From assembly GCA_024401335.1 (NCBI GenBank), contig JAKSLH010000014.1, positions 1-64,000 on the forward strand: a stretch of DNA of 64,000 nt. The letters run 5' to 3'. Below are positions 48,578-58,811 of this stretch, one piece after another (the first letter of the stretch is position 1; each line of letters begins with the position of its first letter). The stretch comes from Bacteroidales bacterium (GTDB taxonomy: Bacteria; Bacteroidota; Bacteroidia; Bacteroidales; Marinilabiliaceae). Position numbers and translations under genes: made by a program. Under the pieces are notes generated by a model, which did not search any database, was not told where the DNA came from, and saw only the letters and a list, made by a program, of their open reading frames with translations.

Positions 48578-50860
48578 TTATTCGCCCTGGTTGTCATCGT
48601 GGCGTGGACGGTCGAAGTTGCGGCGTTCGCCCTGTGGACGACCTTCGCGACGTGGACCTCTGTCGCCATCACGACGTGGGCCTCTATCGCCCTGTGGACG
48701 TGGAGCGCGCTCGCGTGGAGCAGGTTCCGTCCATCCTTCTGGCTTAGGGAGAAGGTCGCGGCGTGAGAGACGGAGCTTACCAGTCTTCTCGTCGATCTCC
48801 TTGAGGAGAACCTCGATCTCTTCACCTTCCTTAACAACCTCAGCAGGGTCTTCTGTGCGTTTCCAATCCATTTCGCTTACATGGAGGAGGCCGTCCTTAC
48901 CAGGGAGGATCTCAACGAATGCACCGAATGCAACGAGAGACTTAACCTTGCCCTTGTATGTCTTGCCTACTTCAGGAACAGCGCAGATGAGGTTGATGCG
49001 AGCCTTAGCAGCCTCGATGTCGGCCTTGCAAGAAGATGCGATGCTGACCTTACCGATGTTGCCCTCTTCCTCGATAGTGATTGTTGTATTTGTAGTAGCC
49101 TGTATCTCCTGGATGATCTTACCGCCAGGGCCGATAACTGCACCGATGAAATCCTTAGGGATAGTGATGAGTTCGATACGTGGTACGTGAGGCTTGTAGT
49201 CTTCGCGTGGAGCTGGGATAGTCTCCTCGATAAGGTTGAGGATATGGAGACGACCCTGCTTAGCCTGTTCGAGAGCCTTCTCGAGCACTTCATAGCGGAG
49301 ACCGTCGATCTTGATATCCATCTGAGTAGCTGTGATACCATCGCGAGTACCGATTACCTTGAAGTCCATATCGCCGAGGTGGTCCTCATCGCCAAGGATA
49401 TCAGAGAGTACGCAGTACTTGTCGGACTTGTCGTCAGATATAAGACCCATAGCGATACCTGCGCAAGGCTTCTTGATCTTAACGCCGGCGTCCATAAGTG
49501 CGAGAGTACCTGCACAAACTGTAGCCATTGATGAAGAGCCGTTAGACTCGAGGATATCAGAAACTACGCGTACTGTATATGGTATGTCCTCTGGGATCAT
49601 ATTCTTAAGACCACGCATAGCGAGGTGGCCGTGACCAATCTCGCGACGACCTACGCCCTTAGGAGCCTTAGGGTCGTTAGTAGAGAATGGAGGGAAGTTG
49701 TAGTGGAGGAGGAACTTGTCGGTGCCCTGAACTGTAGCCTCGTCGATAAGCTTCTCGTCGAGCTTAGTGCCGAGAGTAACAGTAGAGAGTGACTGAGTCT
49801 CACCACGAGTGAAGATTGCAGAGCCATGAGGTCCAGGGAGATAACCAACCTCGCACCAGATAGGACGGATTTCGTCCATCTTACGGCCATCGAGACGCTT
49901 AGTCTCGTCGAGCATTGCGCGACGAACGGCGTCACGCTCTACATCGTGGTAGTAGCGCTTGATGTTAGCCTCAGGGATTTCACCTTCGAATCCTTCTGGA
50001 TAGTGGTTTGCTATAAATTCTGTAACGATAGCTTCGAAACGGTCGCCACGTTCTGCCTTGTTAGCGCAAGCCGAGCAAGCTACTTCGTATGCCTTAGGGT
50101 AGCACTCCTTGCGAACGAGTTCGCGAAGTTCTTCGTCGTTGTTCTCGTGGCAGTATGAACGCTTAGCCTTACCGCATTCCTTAGCGAGTTCTACCTGAGC
50201 AGCGACCTGCTTCTTGATAGCCTCGTGAGCGAACTTGAGAGCTTCGAGCATTACAGCCTCAGAAACTTCCTTAGCTTCGCCCTCTACCATGTTGATGTCG
50301 TTGGCAGAAGCGGCAACCATAAGGTCGAGATCGGCGCTTTCGAGTTCCTTAGCGGAAGGGTTGATCTTGAACTCGCCGTTGATGCGAGCCACGCGAACCT
50401 CAGATATTGGTCCGTTGAATGGGATGTCGCTGACAGCCATGGCAGCAGATGCTGCGAGACCTGCGAGTGAATCTGGCATCACGTTCTCGTCGGCAGAGAA
50501 GAGAGTGATTGTCACGAAAGTGTCAGCGTGATAGTCGTCTGGGAAAAGTGGACGGAGAGCACGGTCAACAAGACGAGCGATAAGGATCTCGTAGTCTGAT
50601 GCACGACCTTCGCGCTTTGTGAAGCCGCCAGGGAAGCGACCTGCTGATGCGAATTTCTCTTTGTACTCTACAGTCAATGGCATGAAGTCGGTGTCTGGCT
50701 TAGCTTCCTTCGCACTTGTTACAGCTGCGAGGAGATATGTGCCGCCGCACTTAACCATAACTGAACCGTCTGCCTGCTTTGCTAATTTACCTGTTTCGAT
50801 GGTGATGGTCCTTCCGTCACCCAAGTCAATTACCTTTTCAAATGGTGTTGGTTTAATCAT
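48578..50860 (-). CDS. pnp: polyribonucleotide nucleotidyltransferase
   Basis: PNPase degrades RNA from the 3' end with phosphate. The 760-residue protein has both RNase PH domains ([20 protein letters not shown] with the FFRR-like loop in the first; [20 protein letters not shown] and [20 protein letters not shown] in the second), the KH domain ([17 protein letters not shown]) and S1 domain ([30 protein letters not shown]). A tail of about 45 residues rich in Arg, Gly, Pro and Asp ([20 protein letters not shown]) follows S1, an RNA-binding extension. Codon use is biased as for a highly expressed gene. It stands apart from rpsO. Confidence 0.97.
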   Translation of the reverse strand: MIKPTPFEKVIDLGDGRTITIETGKLAKQADGSVMVKCGGTYLLAAVTSAKEAKPDTDFMPLTVEYKEKFASAGRFPGGFTKREGRASDYEILIARLVDRALRPLFPDDYHADTFVTITLFSADENVMPDSLAGLAASAAMAVSDIPFNGPISEVRVARINGEFKINPSAKELESADLDLMVAASANDINMVEGEAKEVSEAVMLEALKFAHEAIKKQVAAQVELAKECGKAKRSYCHENNDEELRELVRKECYPKAYEVACSACANKAERGDRFEAIVTEFIANHYPEGFEGEIPEANIKRYYHDVERDAVRRAMLDETKRLDGRKMDEIRPIWCEVGYLPGPHGSAIFTRGETQSLSTVTLGTKLDEKLIDEATVQGTDKFLLHYNFPPFSTNDPKAPKGVGRREIGHGHLAMRGLKNMIPEDIPYTVRVVSDILESNGSSSMATVCAGTLALMDAGVKIKKPCAGIAMGLISDDKSDKYCVLSDILGDEDHLGDMDFKVIGTRDGITATQMDIKIDGLRYEVLEKALEQAKQGRLHILNLIEETIPAPREDYKPHVPRIELITIPKDFIGAVIGPGGKIIQEIQATTNTTITIEEEGNIGKVSIASSCKADIEAAKARINLICAVPEVGKTYKGKVKSLVAFGAFVEILPGKDGLLHVSEMDWKRTEDPAEVVKEGEEIEVLLKEIDEKTGKLRLSRRDLLPKPEGWTEPAPRERAPRPQGDRGPRRDGDRGPRREGRPQGERRNFDRPRHDDNQGE

Positions 50861-50993
50861 GACTTTTTATATAATTCTTTTTACCTAAAATATCGCTCAA
50901 AGGTATATATTAATTGTGGATTTATTAATAATATTTAAATTTATTTCTTCCGTAAATCTTCATTTTTTGTTTTTTGAGGTCGAAAAGAGGCCT

Positions 50994-51037
50994 TTATCCT
51001 CTCGCTTTCCTGTCGTTATCCTCTCGCTTACCTCTTG
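50994..51037. repeat. 22-bp tandem repeat, two copies
   Basis: TTATCCTCTCGCTTTCCTGT at 50994 and TTATCCTCTCGCTTACCTCT at 51016 are adjacent 22-bp units differing at three positions. They lie between pnp and the end of the following gene, in noncoding sequence. Confidence 0.7.
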
Positions 51038-51087
51038 CAGAGCGATTGTAGGTGGAAGTAGCAAGTTGAGATTGCTGATTGAGGTGG

Positions 51088-53994
51088 CTATTTTATGTTT
51101 ATGCCCAAGATCAACTCGTTGCGAATGTTATTGCTGTTCACCAACGAGCCCCTATAGCCCAGCTTTATCATGTAGGGCAGTCTAAGCCAATGGCTTTCCA
51201 TCCATGTCTCTATGCCTACTGAATTGTAGGTCTTCTTGATGGTATTGTTTTCAAAAGTATATGGAGCCAGTTCGATGCGTTCCCTATCGTAAAAGAGGCG
51301 TCCGACAATGCGCTTGATGTAGCACAGAGATCCCAGGCTAAAGTCGGGGTCGATTATCGGCATAGTATAGTTAGCTCTCAGCAAGGCCATGCTCTTGTTG
51401 CGTTCACGTTTCGTTCCTCTCGCGACACCTATGGCATCGTTGAGCAGGAGGCGGTATTCGTCGCCCGTTGTTGTCGTCTGGATATCGCCACATTCCTTGT
51501 CTTGATATTGAGCTTGAAGGCTAATGTTGTGGTGCTGTGCCAATCCTGGCAAGAAGATGGTGACATTGCCATATCGGACAGATCCGTTGTTTTGTTTTGA
51601 AGGGCAGTGCCAGTATCCCGCAGATGCCGATATGCCCAGGCGACATCCCACGTCTCTGGCAGCCATTCTTTGAGTTGCGCTTAGTCCAAGTTCGTAGCCC
51701 AACGTCGTGTAGTCAGACTGTCCGGTCAGGAACATGTCGGTAGTTGCCATTTGGGGAATTCCATTATTTACAACAACATATTGCCTTTGGACCGTTATGG
51801 AGCTTCGTTTGTTGTAGTCGGCAGACACCCTTGGCAAGATGCCGTAGCTCCACGCCCCACTATTGAAGTTCAGCGGAATGTATGTCCTTATGGCATAGCG
51901 CTGAATTCTTTGCCTGTCATCGTAGGATATTCTTATTCCCTCGTATTTGTTGTGGGCTGCATCTTTCTCGTCGGATGTGATTTTTATTCCGTCGAACAGA
52001 TAGTCGTAGTATCCCCAGCTAGCGTACAAGTCGAATTTAGGGAACAGTCCGCTATAGCAATATCTAGCGAAATATCTCTCCTCGGTGTCGCTGCTCCAGT
52101 TGATTCCGGCCGACAAAGAAGAGGTGCCCAATGTGTTTTGTGATGCGACAGCAATGCCAGCAGAGACAGTGTTGCTGCTAGAGTTGACGACTATTGGTCC
52201 CCAGCTATGGAATCGGAACAGATGAGAGATGCGGCGGTACTTGTATGTATCGTACTTAGTCGTGTCGGTGTTCGTATTTATGAAACCCTCTTGGCTAGAA
52301 AGCAGGTCGGCCATATCTCTCATAGGCGATATAGGGTTGTCGGAAGCCCTTGTAGAGAGAGGCGTGCTTACGACAGAATAGCCCTTTGATGAATATTCTG
52401 AGTAGAAAAGAGTATCGTTGCAGACCATAGGCCATGCGGCGCCTATTCTTGATGAAGTGATGCGAGTCTCTTTGCCCTCAGCGTTTATGAAATAGATATT
52501 CTCTATGCCAGTTGCATCGGAAGTGAAATATATGTTCTCCCTGTCGGCTGTTATATGCCGGATGTTGGTGAAAGACGGTGGCCTTATCGCAGATCGGTTG
52601 CCCTCGGGAGATAATGAGTAGATAGCCTTGCCCTTGTCGGTTAGACTTATGAATGCGATGCCATTGTCGGTCCAACACAAAGAAGTAGCCTGTTCGTAGT
52701 CGTCAAGAGGGTATGTCTTAGTGATGTTTCCATTGAAGTCGATTACAGTGATGTTCTGATTGCCATCAGCCTTTGTCTCCGAGACAGCGATGTAAGATCC
52801 GTCGGGAGAGATTACGGGACAGCTGAACATACCTTTGGCGATATGTCTTTTTCTCTTGCCGTCGGCAGTACACATTGTAATCGTATTGTAACCACCATTC
52901 TCCCAGCGAGGGTGCTGGTGTCGTTCGCACCATACGATAGTGTCGCCATGAGTCGATAAACGATTGTCGGACAACACAGCAGGCGTAGTTATCCGACGGC
53001 CGTTCTTGTCAACTATTTGAGTCAGTTCATCAGGATCGCTTTTCAACGCCACGACACCATTGCTGGTCATTTGTGCAGAGGTGAATTCAGAGAAGTCGTC
53101 GTGAGGAGTCAAGAGATTAGTGAATGGGGTAGGAGAGACTGTGCTATCTTGAGAAGACCAAAGAGCGCTCCAGTTTTCCATCGCCTGATTGTAGAGTTGG
53201 ACCTTATCCATTCCCGTATGTCTTTTTAGAGTTCTATTGAATGGAGTGAACGAGAAACTCTTGCTTCCGACCGTTTCTAGTGCTTCCCTCCACACGTGGG
53301 CGCCATGAGACCTTCTCACGTCGCTGACGGTTAGGTAGCCCATGTGGTAATAGTTAGGCACCCTTCTCCTGTAGGAACCGTTGTAAGCCTGGTCGTATTG
53401 GGGTGTTGTCCCTGACAAAGCCAGAGCCCTCATCTCCTGTTCGAACATCGCCTGACGTCCTCGTCCACCCTGTGTGAGAGACGTCTCGTTAGCGACAGCG
53501 TCACCCTCAACAAACCAAAGTGGGACATATGCGCCAAGTACGGCACCGACAGCCTGTTCGCCGAAAAGTCCGTAAAGAAAACGAGTGAATCCCCTCTTGA
53601 GCATAGACGTCTGCACGACATGTCGGTATTCGTGAACCGCCAGGTGAGTCATCCACGGCACACAGTCGCCATCGGCTTGTCCATAGGTGTACATTTCAAG
53701 TCGGCTAGGGGCCCATACGACCATGCCATTGCTGAAAGTAGTTTGAGAATGAAGAAGAATGTCGATTTTACCAGGCGAGTGGTGCATAGACCAGCTGTCG
53801 CCCCCCATTATGCTGTCCATCATTGTAGACAGACGCATAGCCCAGGGCGACATCTCCTTCGCGTGGATTATTCTGAATTGTTGAGTGTTGATATGTCTCC
53901 ATCTGATGCTCGACGGGTCGTCGCCCGTGGTGTAGTACTGAGCGTAGGAAGTCAGTGCTACAGTCATCATCAAGACGGTCAGCAGACGTTTCAT
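51088..53994 (-). CDS. outer-membrane protein with HEYRH metalloprotease-like domain, beta-propeller and barrel
   Basis: A 968-residue exported protein (signal MKRLLTVLMMTVALTSYAQ). The N-terminal domain has a gluzincin-type zinc site, HLAVHEYRHVVQ (HExxH at 121-125), and a downstream LWFVEGDAVANETS helix that can give the third ligand (Glu163). Residues about 320-560 look like TolB/YWTD-type propeller blades (CPVISPDGSYIAVSETKADG, SLCWTDNGIAFISLTDKGKA). The last 380 residues are strand-rich with many Tyr/Asn/Arg, ending FILGINIK-like (NELILGINIK), as in a beta barrel. The gene pairs with a small membrane protein 7 bp upstream. Its substrate is unknown. Confidence 0.75.
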   Translation of the reverse strand: MKRLLTVLMMTVALTSYAQYYTTGDDPSSIRWRHINTQQFRIIHAKEMSPWAMRLSTMMDSIMGGDSWSMHHSPGKIDILLHSQTTFSNGMVVWAPSRLEMYTYGQADGDCVPWMTHLAVHEYRHVVQTSMLKRGFTRFLYGLFGEQAVGAVLGAYVPLWFVEGDAVANETSLTQGGRGRQAMFEQEMRALALSGTTPQYDQAYNGSYRRRVPNYYHMGYLTVSDVRRSHGAHVWREALETVGSKSFSFTPFNRTLKRHTGMDKVQLYNQAMENWSALWSSQDSTVSPTPFTNLLTPHDDFSEFTSAQMTSNGVVALKSDPDELTQIVDKNGRRITTPAVLSDNRLSTHGDTIVWCERHQHPRWENGGYNTITMCTADGKRKRHIAKGMFSCPVISPDGSYIAVSETKADGNQNITVIDFNGNITKTYPLDDYEQATSLCWTDNGIAFISLTDKGKAIYSLSPEGNRSAIRPPSFTNIRHITADRENIYFTSDATGIENIYFINAEGKETRITSSRIGAAWPMVCNDTLFYSEYSSKGYSVVSTPLSTRASDNPISPMRDMADLLSSQEGFINTNTDTTKYDTYKYRRISHLFRFHSWGPIVVNSSSNTVSAGIAVASQNTLGTSSLSAGINWSSDTEERYFARYCYSGLFPKFDLYASWGYYDYLFDGIKITSDEKDAAHNKYEGIRISYDDRQRIQRYAIRTYIPLNFNSGAWSYGILPRVSADYNKRSSITVQRQYVVVNNGIPQMATTDMFLTGQSDYTTLGYELGLSATQRMAARDVGCRLGISASAGYWHCPSKQNNGSVRYGNVTIFLPGLAQHHNISLQAQYQDKECGDIQTTTTGDEYRLLLNDAIGVARGTKRERNKSMALLRANYTMPIIDPDFSLGSLCYIKRIVGRLFYDRERIELAPYTFENNTIKKTYNSVGIETWMESHWLRLPYMIKLGYRGSLVNSNNIRNELILGINIK

Positions 53995-54001
53995 AGTCGG
54001 A

Positions 54002-54460
54002 CTACAAATCTTTCGCTTCTTTCCAGTACATCAAACTCCACAATGAACACATCAGTATCAGCATTAGAGCCATCTCGGGATGAGTGATGTAGGCCACGTA
54101 GCTAAGTCCAATCTGTGAAGCAATGTAGAAATGAATGCCAATCTTCTTCCTGGTCATAAGAAGAATTACGCCAACCAACTCTATGACGTTGAACAGCAAG
54201 TGGAAAGGACTATTATCGATCATCTTGTAAATCATGCCGATGTTGGCCTCTTCGGCGCTACCCACCTGCATCTGTTCCATGTTCTGCTTGCTCATTTCCA
54301 GCGCCTCCTTCAATGTCTCTTCGGGCATAGCCTTCATTGCCATGAGCATTAAGTCGTATAGAGAAGTCATGCCTATGGCTACGAGGCTTATTATACACAA
54401 TATTGTAAGGCGTGTGTTGCGTTTTTGAGTGTTAGGAGTGCTCTGATTTATCGAGTCCAT
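54002..54460 (-). CDS. small membrane protein, unknown function
   Basis: A protein of 152 residues from MDSINQSTPNTQKRNTRLTI (54460); the longer frame from 54523 would extend past the likely promoter. It has four membrane segments (LTILCIISLVAIGMTSLYDL, LLFNVIELVGVILLMT, IASQIGLSYVAYITH, MALMLILMCSLWSLMYW) with a Met/Glu-rich loop between the first two. It is encoded immediately before the metalloprotease-like outer-membrane protein. No family recognised. Confidence 0.6.
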   Translation of the reverse strand: MDSINQSTPNTQKRNTRLTILCIISLVAIGMTSLYDLMLMAMKAMPEETLKEALEMSKQNMEQMQVGSAEEANIGMIYKMIDNSPFHLLFNVIELVGVILLMTRKKIGIHFYIASQIGLSYVAYITHPEMALMLILMCSLWSLMYWKEAKDL

Positions 54461-54539
54461 AAGATATGTTTTTTCGCAAATATAGACATTATGTAACAAA
54501 TGTGAAAGTAGTTTGTGGTACAATGCCCTCCCTTTTTAC

Positions 54540-54547
54540 TATATTTG
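54540..54547 (+). promoter_or_regulatory. maf -7 promoter box
   Basis: TATATTTG matches TAnnTTTG and lies 24 bp before the maf start codon. A TTTG at 54512-54515 is 24 bp upstream, rather far for the -33 box, so the call is tentative. Confidence 0.5.
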
Positions 54548-54571
54548 CTTTTTGAATAAAAATGAGAGACC

Positions 54572-55156
54572 ATGTTAGAGAACCTAGACAGATATAAGAT
54601 ATTGCTTGCCAGCAACTCGCCAAGAAGACAAGAGCTGCTTAAGGAGATGGGCATAGATTACGAGATCGTAGCAAAGCCAGGCATTGATGAAAGTTATCCA
54701 GATACACTAGAGGCAAAGGCCGTTCCAGAGTTTCTTGCCAAGAAGAAAGCGGAGTCGTATGCGGAAGAGCTGGCGGATGGGCAGTCGGTACTTGTGACCG
54801 CGGATACTGTTGTAGTGCTTGACAAGCAGATATTGGGCAAGCCTCGTGATGCTATGGAGGCACGAGATATGCTACGTCGTCTTCAGGGGAAATGTCATAG
54901 AGTGCTTACAGGAGTGGCGCTAACATCTCGAGACAAGCAAGTGTCTTTCACCGTCAAGACAAAAGTGACAATGCGAGAGATATCTCATGAGCTAATAGAC
55001 CATTATGTTGATAAATACCGACCATTTGACAAGGCCGGAGCTTATGGCATTCAGGAATGGATAGGCTTGATAGGAATTGACCATATAGAGGGCAGCTATC
55101 AAAATGTAGTCGGATTGCCAACCCAGCGTCTTTTCGCAGAGCTCTCTAATTTCTGA
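54572..55156 (+). CDS. maf: Maf-type nucleoside triphosphate pyrophosphatase
   Basis: Maf proteins hydrolyse dTTP, UTP or modified nucleotides to monophosphates. The 194-residue protein has the phosphate loop LLASNSPRRQELL (about 10-22), VTADTVVVLDKQILGKPRDA with the catalytic Asp, and DKAGAYGIQEW followed by EGSYQNVVGLP, the family end. It is the first gene of a plus-strand run with the S46 peptidase 25 bp behind it. A cell-division role has been proposed for some members, but the enzyme role is the safer call. Confidence 0.95.
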   Translation: MLENLDRYKILLASNSPRRQELLKEMGIDYEIVAKPGIDESYPDTLEAKAVPEFLAKKKAESYAEELADGQSVLVTADTVVVLDKQILGKPRDAMEARDMLRRLQGKCHRVLTGVALTSRDKQVSFTVKTKVTMREISHELIDHYVDKYRPFDKAGAYGIQEWIGLIGIDHIEGSYQNVVGLPTQRLFAELSNF

Positions 55157-55181
55157 TTTTATAGAAAACAAATTACCATAG

Positions 55182-57302
55182 ATGAAACTACGATTTAATA
55201 TATTGCTGCTATCCCTGTTTGCGTCGGTCAATGCTGCGCTTGCTGATGTAGGCATGTGGATACCGATGTTTATAGACAGAAACATATCGGACATGCAGAG
55301 CAAAGGTCTGCATCTCTCTGCCGAAGACATATACTCGGTCAACAACGCATCGCTAAAAGATGCCGTCGTGATATTCGGTGGCGGCTGTACGGGCGAGATG
55401 GTGAGCGACAAAGGCCTGCTCTTTACCAACTACCATTGCGGCTATGATGCGATACAGAAACTGTCGTCAGTTCAGCACAATTATCTAGCCAACGGATTCT
55501 GGGCCATGAGCCAGGAGGAAGAGTTGCCATGTGACGGTTTGAGTGTCAGTTTCTTGCAAGAGATAGAAGACGTTACCGATAAGATACTGGCGGGGGTTGA
55601 TACTATTGCCGATATGTCTCGACGTGACAAGGTAGTAAGAGAACGAAGTCGTGACATGGTGGTCGTTCTGAGCGAGGCCGACTCGACAATGCAGTATGAG
55701 GTGGAGAAATTTTATGGTGGCAACCAGTACCTTTTGTACAAATACAAAGTCTATACTGATGTGCGTCTGGTTGGAGCCCCTCCATCTGAGATAGGCAAGT
55801 TTGGTGGTGATACCGACAACTGGGTATGGCCGCGTCATACCGGTGACTTTTCGATATTCAGGGTGTATGCCGACAAGGACAACAACCCATCGGATTATTG
55901 TTCGACAAATGTGCCCTACAAGCCAAAGAAACATCTCCAGATAAGTGCCGAGGGCGTGAAAGAGGGAGACTTCACGATGGTGATGGGATTCCCTGGATCT
56001 ACGAATCTATATGCCTCGTCGTATGAGATAGCGATGGTGCAGAATGTCATCAATCCTGGACTTGTAGAGCTCCGCACAGCCAAGCTCGACGTGATGAACC
56101 GCTTTCAGGCACTTGATGAGGGTATTGACATACAGTATGCCTCGAAAAACGCCTCGACATCTAATGCCTGGAAAAAGTGGAAGGGAGAAGTAAAGGGACT
56201 GAAAAAAGTTGGTGCGATAGAGCGCAAGCAGAAGTTTGAGGCCGATTTCGCCAGCCGTAGTGATGAGGCGCGTAGTATACTTGAGGAATATTCAAAGATA
56301 TATGATGAAGGTTATGCCAAGGCAATGCTTGCACACCAGTATAACACTGAGTGTATACGTCGTGGCGGCATAGAACTAGGAAAACTCGCCTATTCCATAG
56401 GGCAGATGGGGATGGATGATGATGGCTGTGTAGCGGGTGATGTTGAGAAGTTACTCATTGAATTCTACAAAGATTACAACAGAGAACTCTCGGAAAAGAT
56501 GGCGATAGAAGTCATGAAGGTCTATTGCAAGAATATGCCCCGTGCTTTGTGGCCTGCGGACCTGATGACAAACAAGAAGACGGTAGAGCAGTATATATCG
56601 GGCATCTATACAAGTAGCAAATTGCGAGACAAGAATACAGCGATGAAGATGCTCAAGGGAGGCAAGTTGAAAGCCAAGGCAATAAATGGAGATCCGGCGA
56701 TGGCCATGATGAGGGAGCTGTATTACGACATAGACAAGGAGATAGACTCTCACTTCGTGTTGAAGGGGACGCCGGCGGCAGTTAGAGAGCTCGACCGTCG
56801 ATATATAAAAGCTATGCTCGAGACGTATCCAGACAGCCTTTTGCCTTCAGATGCCAATTTTACATTGCGAGTGTCGTATGGAAGTGTTGCAGGTTATGAA
56901 GCCGACGATGCGGTAGAGTATGGAAGTTTCACCACTCTTGACGGTATAATAGAGAAAAACAATACCGGCAATGCCGATTTCGCCATACCGGAGCGTCTTC
57001 GCCAGTTATATGACGCCAAGGCTTTTGAAGATTATGCGGATAAGTCGGACGGGAAACTCCATGTAGCATTCGTAGCAACCAATCACACCACAGGCGGTAA
57101 TTCGGGAAGTCCGGTACTTAATGCCGATGGCCAGCTAATAGGGCTTAACTTTGACCGAGCATGGAACGGAGTCATGAGTGATATGATATTCAATCCGGCA
57201 CAATGCCGCAATATAACACTAGACATACGTTATTTGATGTTCATTGTCGACAAATATGCCGGCGCGTCGTATCTTTTTGACGAGATGGACATTGTGAAAT
57301 AA
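55182..57302 (+). CDS. S46-family dipeptidyl peptidase, DPP11 type
   Basis: A 706-residue periplasmic serine exopeptidase. The signal peptide (to AALA) gives a mature start DVGMWIPMF. The triad is His in LFTNYHCGYDA (about 86), Asp in FGGDTDNWVWPRH (about 225) and Ser in TGGNSGSPVLNADG. Eighteen residues after the Ser is Arg (LIGLNFDR), the position that is Arg in Asp/Glu-specific DPP11 and Gly in DPP7, so release of acidic N-terminal dipeptides is predicted. Such enzymes feed peptide-using Bacteroidales. The full helical domain is present (about 280-560). Confidence 0.93.
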   Translation: MKLRFNILLLSLFASVNAALADVGMWIPMFIDRNISDMQSKGLHLSAEDIYSVNNASLKDAVVIFGGGCTGEMVSDKGLLFTNYHCGYDAIQKLSSVQHNYLANGFWAMSQEEELPCDGLSVSFLQEIEDVTDKILAGVDTIADMSRRDKVVRERSRDMVVVLSEADSTMQYEVEKFYGGNQYLLYKYKVYTDVRLVGAPPSEIGKFGGDTDNWVWPRHTGDFSIFRVYADKDNNPSDYCSTNVPYKPKKHLQISAEGVKEGDFTMVMGFPGSTNLYASSYEIAMVQNVINPGLVELRTAKLDVMNRFQALDEGIDIQYASKNASTSNAWKKWKGEVKGLKKVGAIERKQKFEADFASRSDEARSILEEYSKIYDEGYAKAMLAHQYNTECIRRGGIELGKLAYSIGQMGMDDDGCVAGDVEKLLIEFYKDYNRELSEKMAIEVMKVYCKNMPRALWPADLMTNKKTVEQYISGIYTSSKLRDKNTAMKMLKGGKLKAKAINGDPAMAMMRELYYDIDKEIDSHFVLKGTPAAVRELDRRYIKAMLETYPDSLLPSDANFTLRVSYGSVAGYEADDAVEYGSFTTLDGIIEKNNTGNADFAIPERLRQLYDAKAFEDYADKSDGKLHVAFVATNHTTGGNSGSPVLNADGQLIGLNFDRAWNGVMSDMIFNPAQCRNITLDIRYLMFIVDKYAGASYLFDEMDIVK

Positions 57303-57327
57303 AACTTAACCTTAAATAGACATTGAT

Positions 57328-58746
57328 ATGAATGATCAGATAATAGATATGCTTTATGAGCTATACCGCAAGTGGTGTGGCAAGGAAGCCTCTTCACATT
57401 CCGAGTTGCCACCGTCGGGCTCCAGCCGACGTTATTTCCGCATTGTAGGAGAAGCAGGTTCCGCTATTGGTGTCTATAATGCAGACAAGAAAGAAAATGA
57501 AGCGTTTGTTAGTTTCAGTCGCAGCTTTAAGCAGGTAGGTGTGAATGTGCCAGAGATATATGCTGAAGAGCTAGCCTATGGAATCTATCTGCAGCAGGAT
57601 TTAGGAGACGAGACACTCTATTCGCTTTTGACAAACGTAAGAGCTTCGAATGGCAACGTATTCTCGTCGGAATTGGTTGGGATATACAAGAAAGTGCTCC
57701 GTTCGCTCATACAGATACAGATGGAGGGGACAGATGCCATAGATTTCAACAAGTGTTATCCACGTGCCGCTTTTGACCGTCAGAGCATGATGTGGGACTT
57801 GCAGTATTTCAAATACTACTTCCTCAAGCTTTCGCATATAGTATTTGATGAGCAGGCCCTTGAGAACGACTATAACCGACTTATGGATTATCTCCTTGAG
57901 GTTAAGCATGACTATTTCCTCTATCGAGATTTCCAGAGTCGCAATATAATGATAGTCAACGGAGAGCCATGGTTCATTGACTATCAGGGAGGACGTAAGG
58001 GATCGTTACAGTATGATGTAGCATCGTTGTTGTATGATGCCAAGGCAGATATACCTCAGAATGTGCGTGAGGAGCTTCTAGGGTATTACATTGAACAACT
58101 GGGCTATCAAGACAGGGTAGAGTTTGAGAGTCATTTCTATGCATACGTCCTCATCCGCATAATGCAGGCGATGGGTGCATACGGATATAGAGGCTTCTTT
58201 GAGAAGAAAGCTCATTTCCTCAAGAGCATACCATTTGCGCTAGCCAACATGAGCAGTATCATCGACAACCATCCGCTCCCTATTGAAGTGCCAGAGCTCA
58301 TGAGAGTTCTCAACAGCATAACAACCAATGAACAGCTGCTTGGTATAGCGAAGACGACAAAGCTCAAGGTGTCGGTAAGTTCGTTCTCGTATAAGCATGG
58401 AATACCTACGGATAACTCAGGTAATGGTGGTGGTTTTGTGTTTGACTGCCGTGCGCTTCCAAATCCAGGCAGATATGAGCGATATAAGTCATATACCGGT
58501 CGTGACCAGGAAGTGATAGAGTTCTTTGAGTGCGAACATGACAAGATGGACGCATTCCTATCTCCGATAAAGCAGATAGTAGCTTTGAGCGTAGAAAAAT
58601 ATATGGAGCGAGGGTTTACGAATCTGATGATAAACTTCGGATGTACGGGAGGTCAGCATCGCTCTGTCTATTGTGCGGAGCAGATCGCTCATTGGATAAG
58701 AGAAAGATATGATGTAGAAGTTGTTTTGAAGCATTGGGAACATTAG
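57328..58746 (+). CDS. AmgK-like sugar kinase fused to a RapZ C-terminal domain
   Basis: A 472-residue two-domain protein. Residues 1-325 form an aminoglycoside-phosphotransferase-type kinase: SGSSRRYFRIVG glycine loop, DYFLYRDFQSRNIMIVNGEP with catalytic Asp and Asn (HRDxxxxN-like), and FIDYQGGRKGSLQYDVASLL with the metal-binding Asp. From about 345 a RapZ C-terminal domain follows: VSVSSFSYKHGIPTDNSGNG, GGGFVFDCRALPNPGRYERY, GFTNLMINFGCTGGQHRSVY and CAEQIAHWI. RapZ binds glucosamine-6-phosphate in other bacteria. With MurU-like enzyme next door, it probably phosphorylates MurNAc/GlcNAc at C1, under control of the sensor domain. Confidence 0.88.
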   Translation: MNDQIIDMLYELYRKWCGKEASSHSELPPSGSSRRYFRIVGEAGSAIGVYNADKKENEAFVSFSRSFKQVGVNVPEIYAEELAYGIYLQQDLGDETLYSLLTNVRASNGNVFSSELVGIYKKVLRSLIQIQMEGTDAIDFNKCYPRAAFDRQSMMWDLQYFKYYFLKLSHIVFDEQALENDYNRLMDYLLEVKHDYFLYRDFQSRNIMIVNGEPWFIDYQGGRKGSLQYDVASLLYDAKADIPQNVREELLGYYIEQLGYQDRVEFESHFYAYVLIRIMQAMGAYGYRGFFEKKAHFLKSIPFALANMSSIIDNHPLPIEVPELMRVLNSITTNEQLLGIAKTTKLKVSVSSFSYKHGIPTDNSGNGGGFVFDCRALPNPGRYERYKSYTGRDQEVIEFFECEHDKMDAFLSPIKQIVALSVEKYMERGFTNLMINFGCTGGQHRSVYCAEQIAHWIRERYDVEVVLKHWEH

Positions 58747-58811
58747 TTCACCATATTCGTATAGAAACAACAGCAAATGTTGCACATGTATAACGAACGC
58801 AGACAGGGATT

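Noticed and set aside
48591..49190. 199-residue open frame antisense to pnp, rich in Arg and Ser
   Set aside because: It is the reverse strand of the pnp S1 domain and RG tail; composition is explained by codon bias of pnp.
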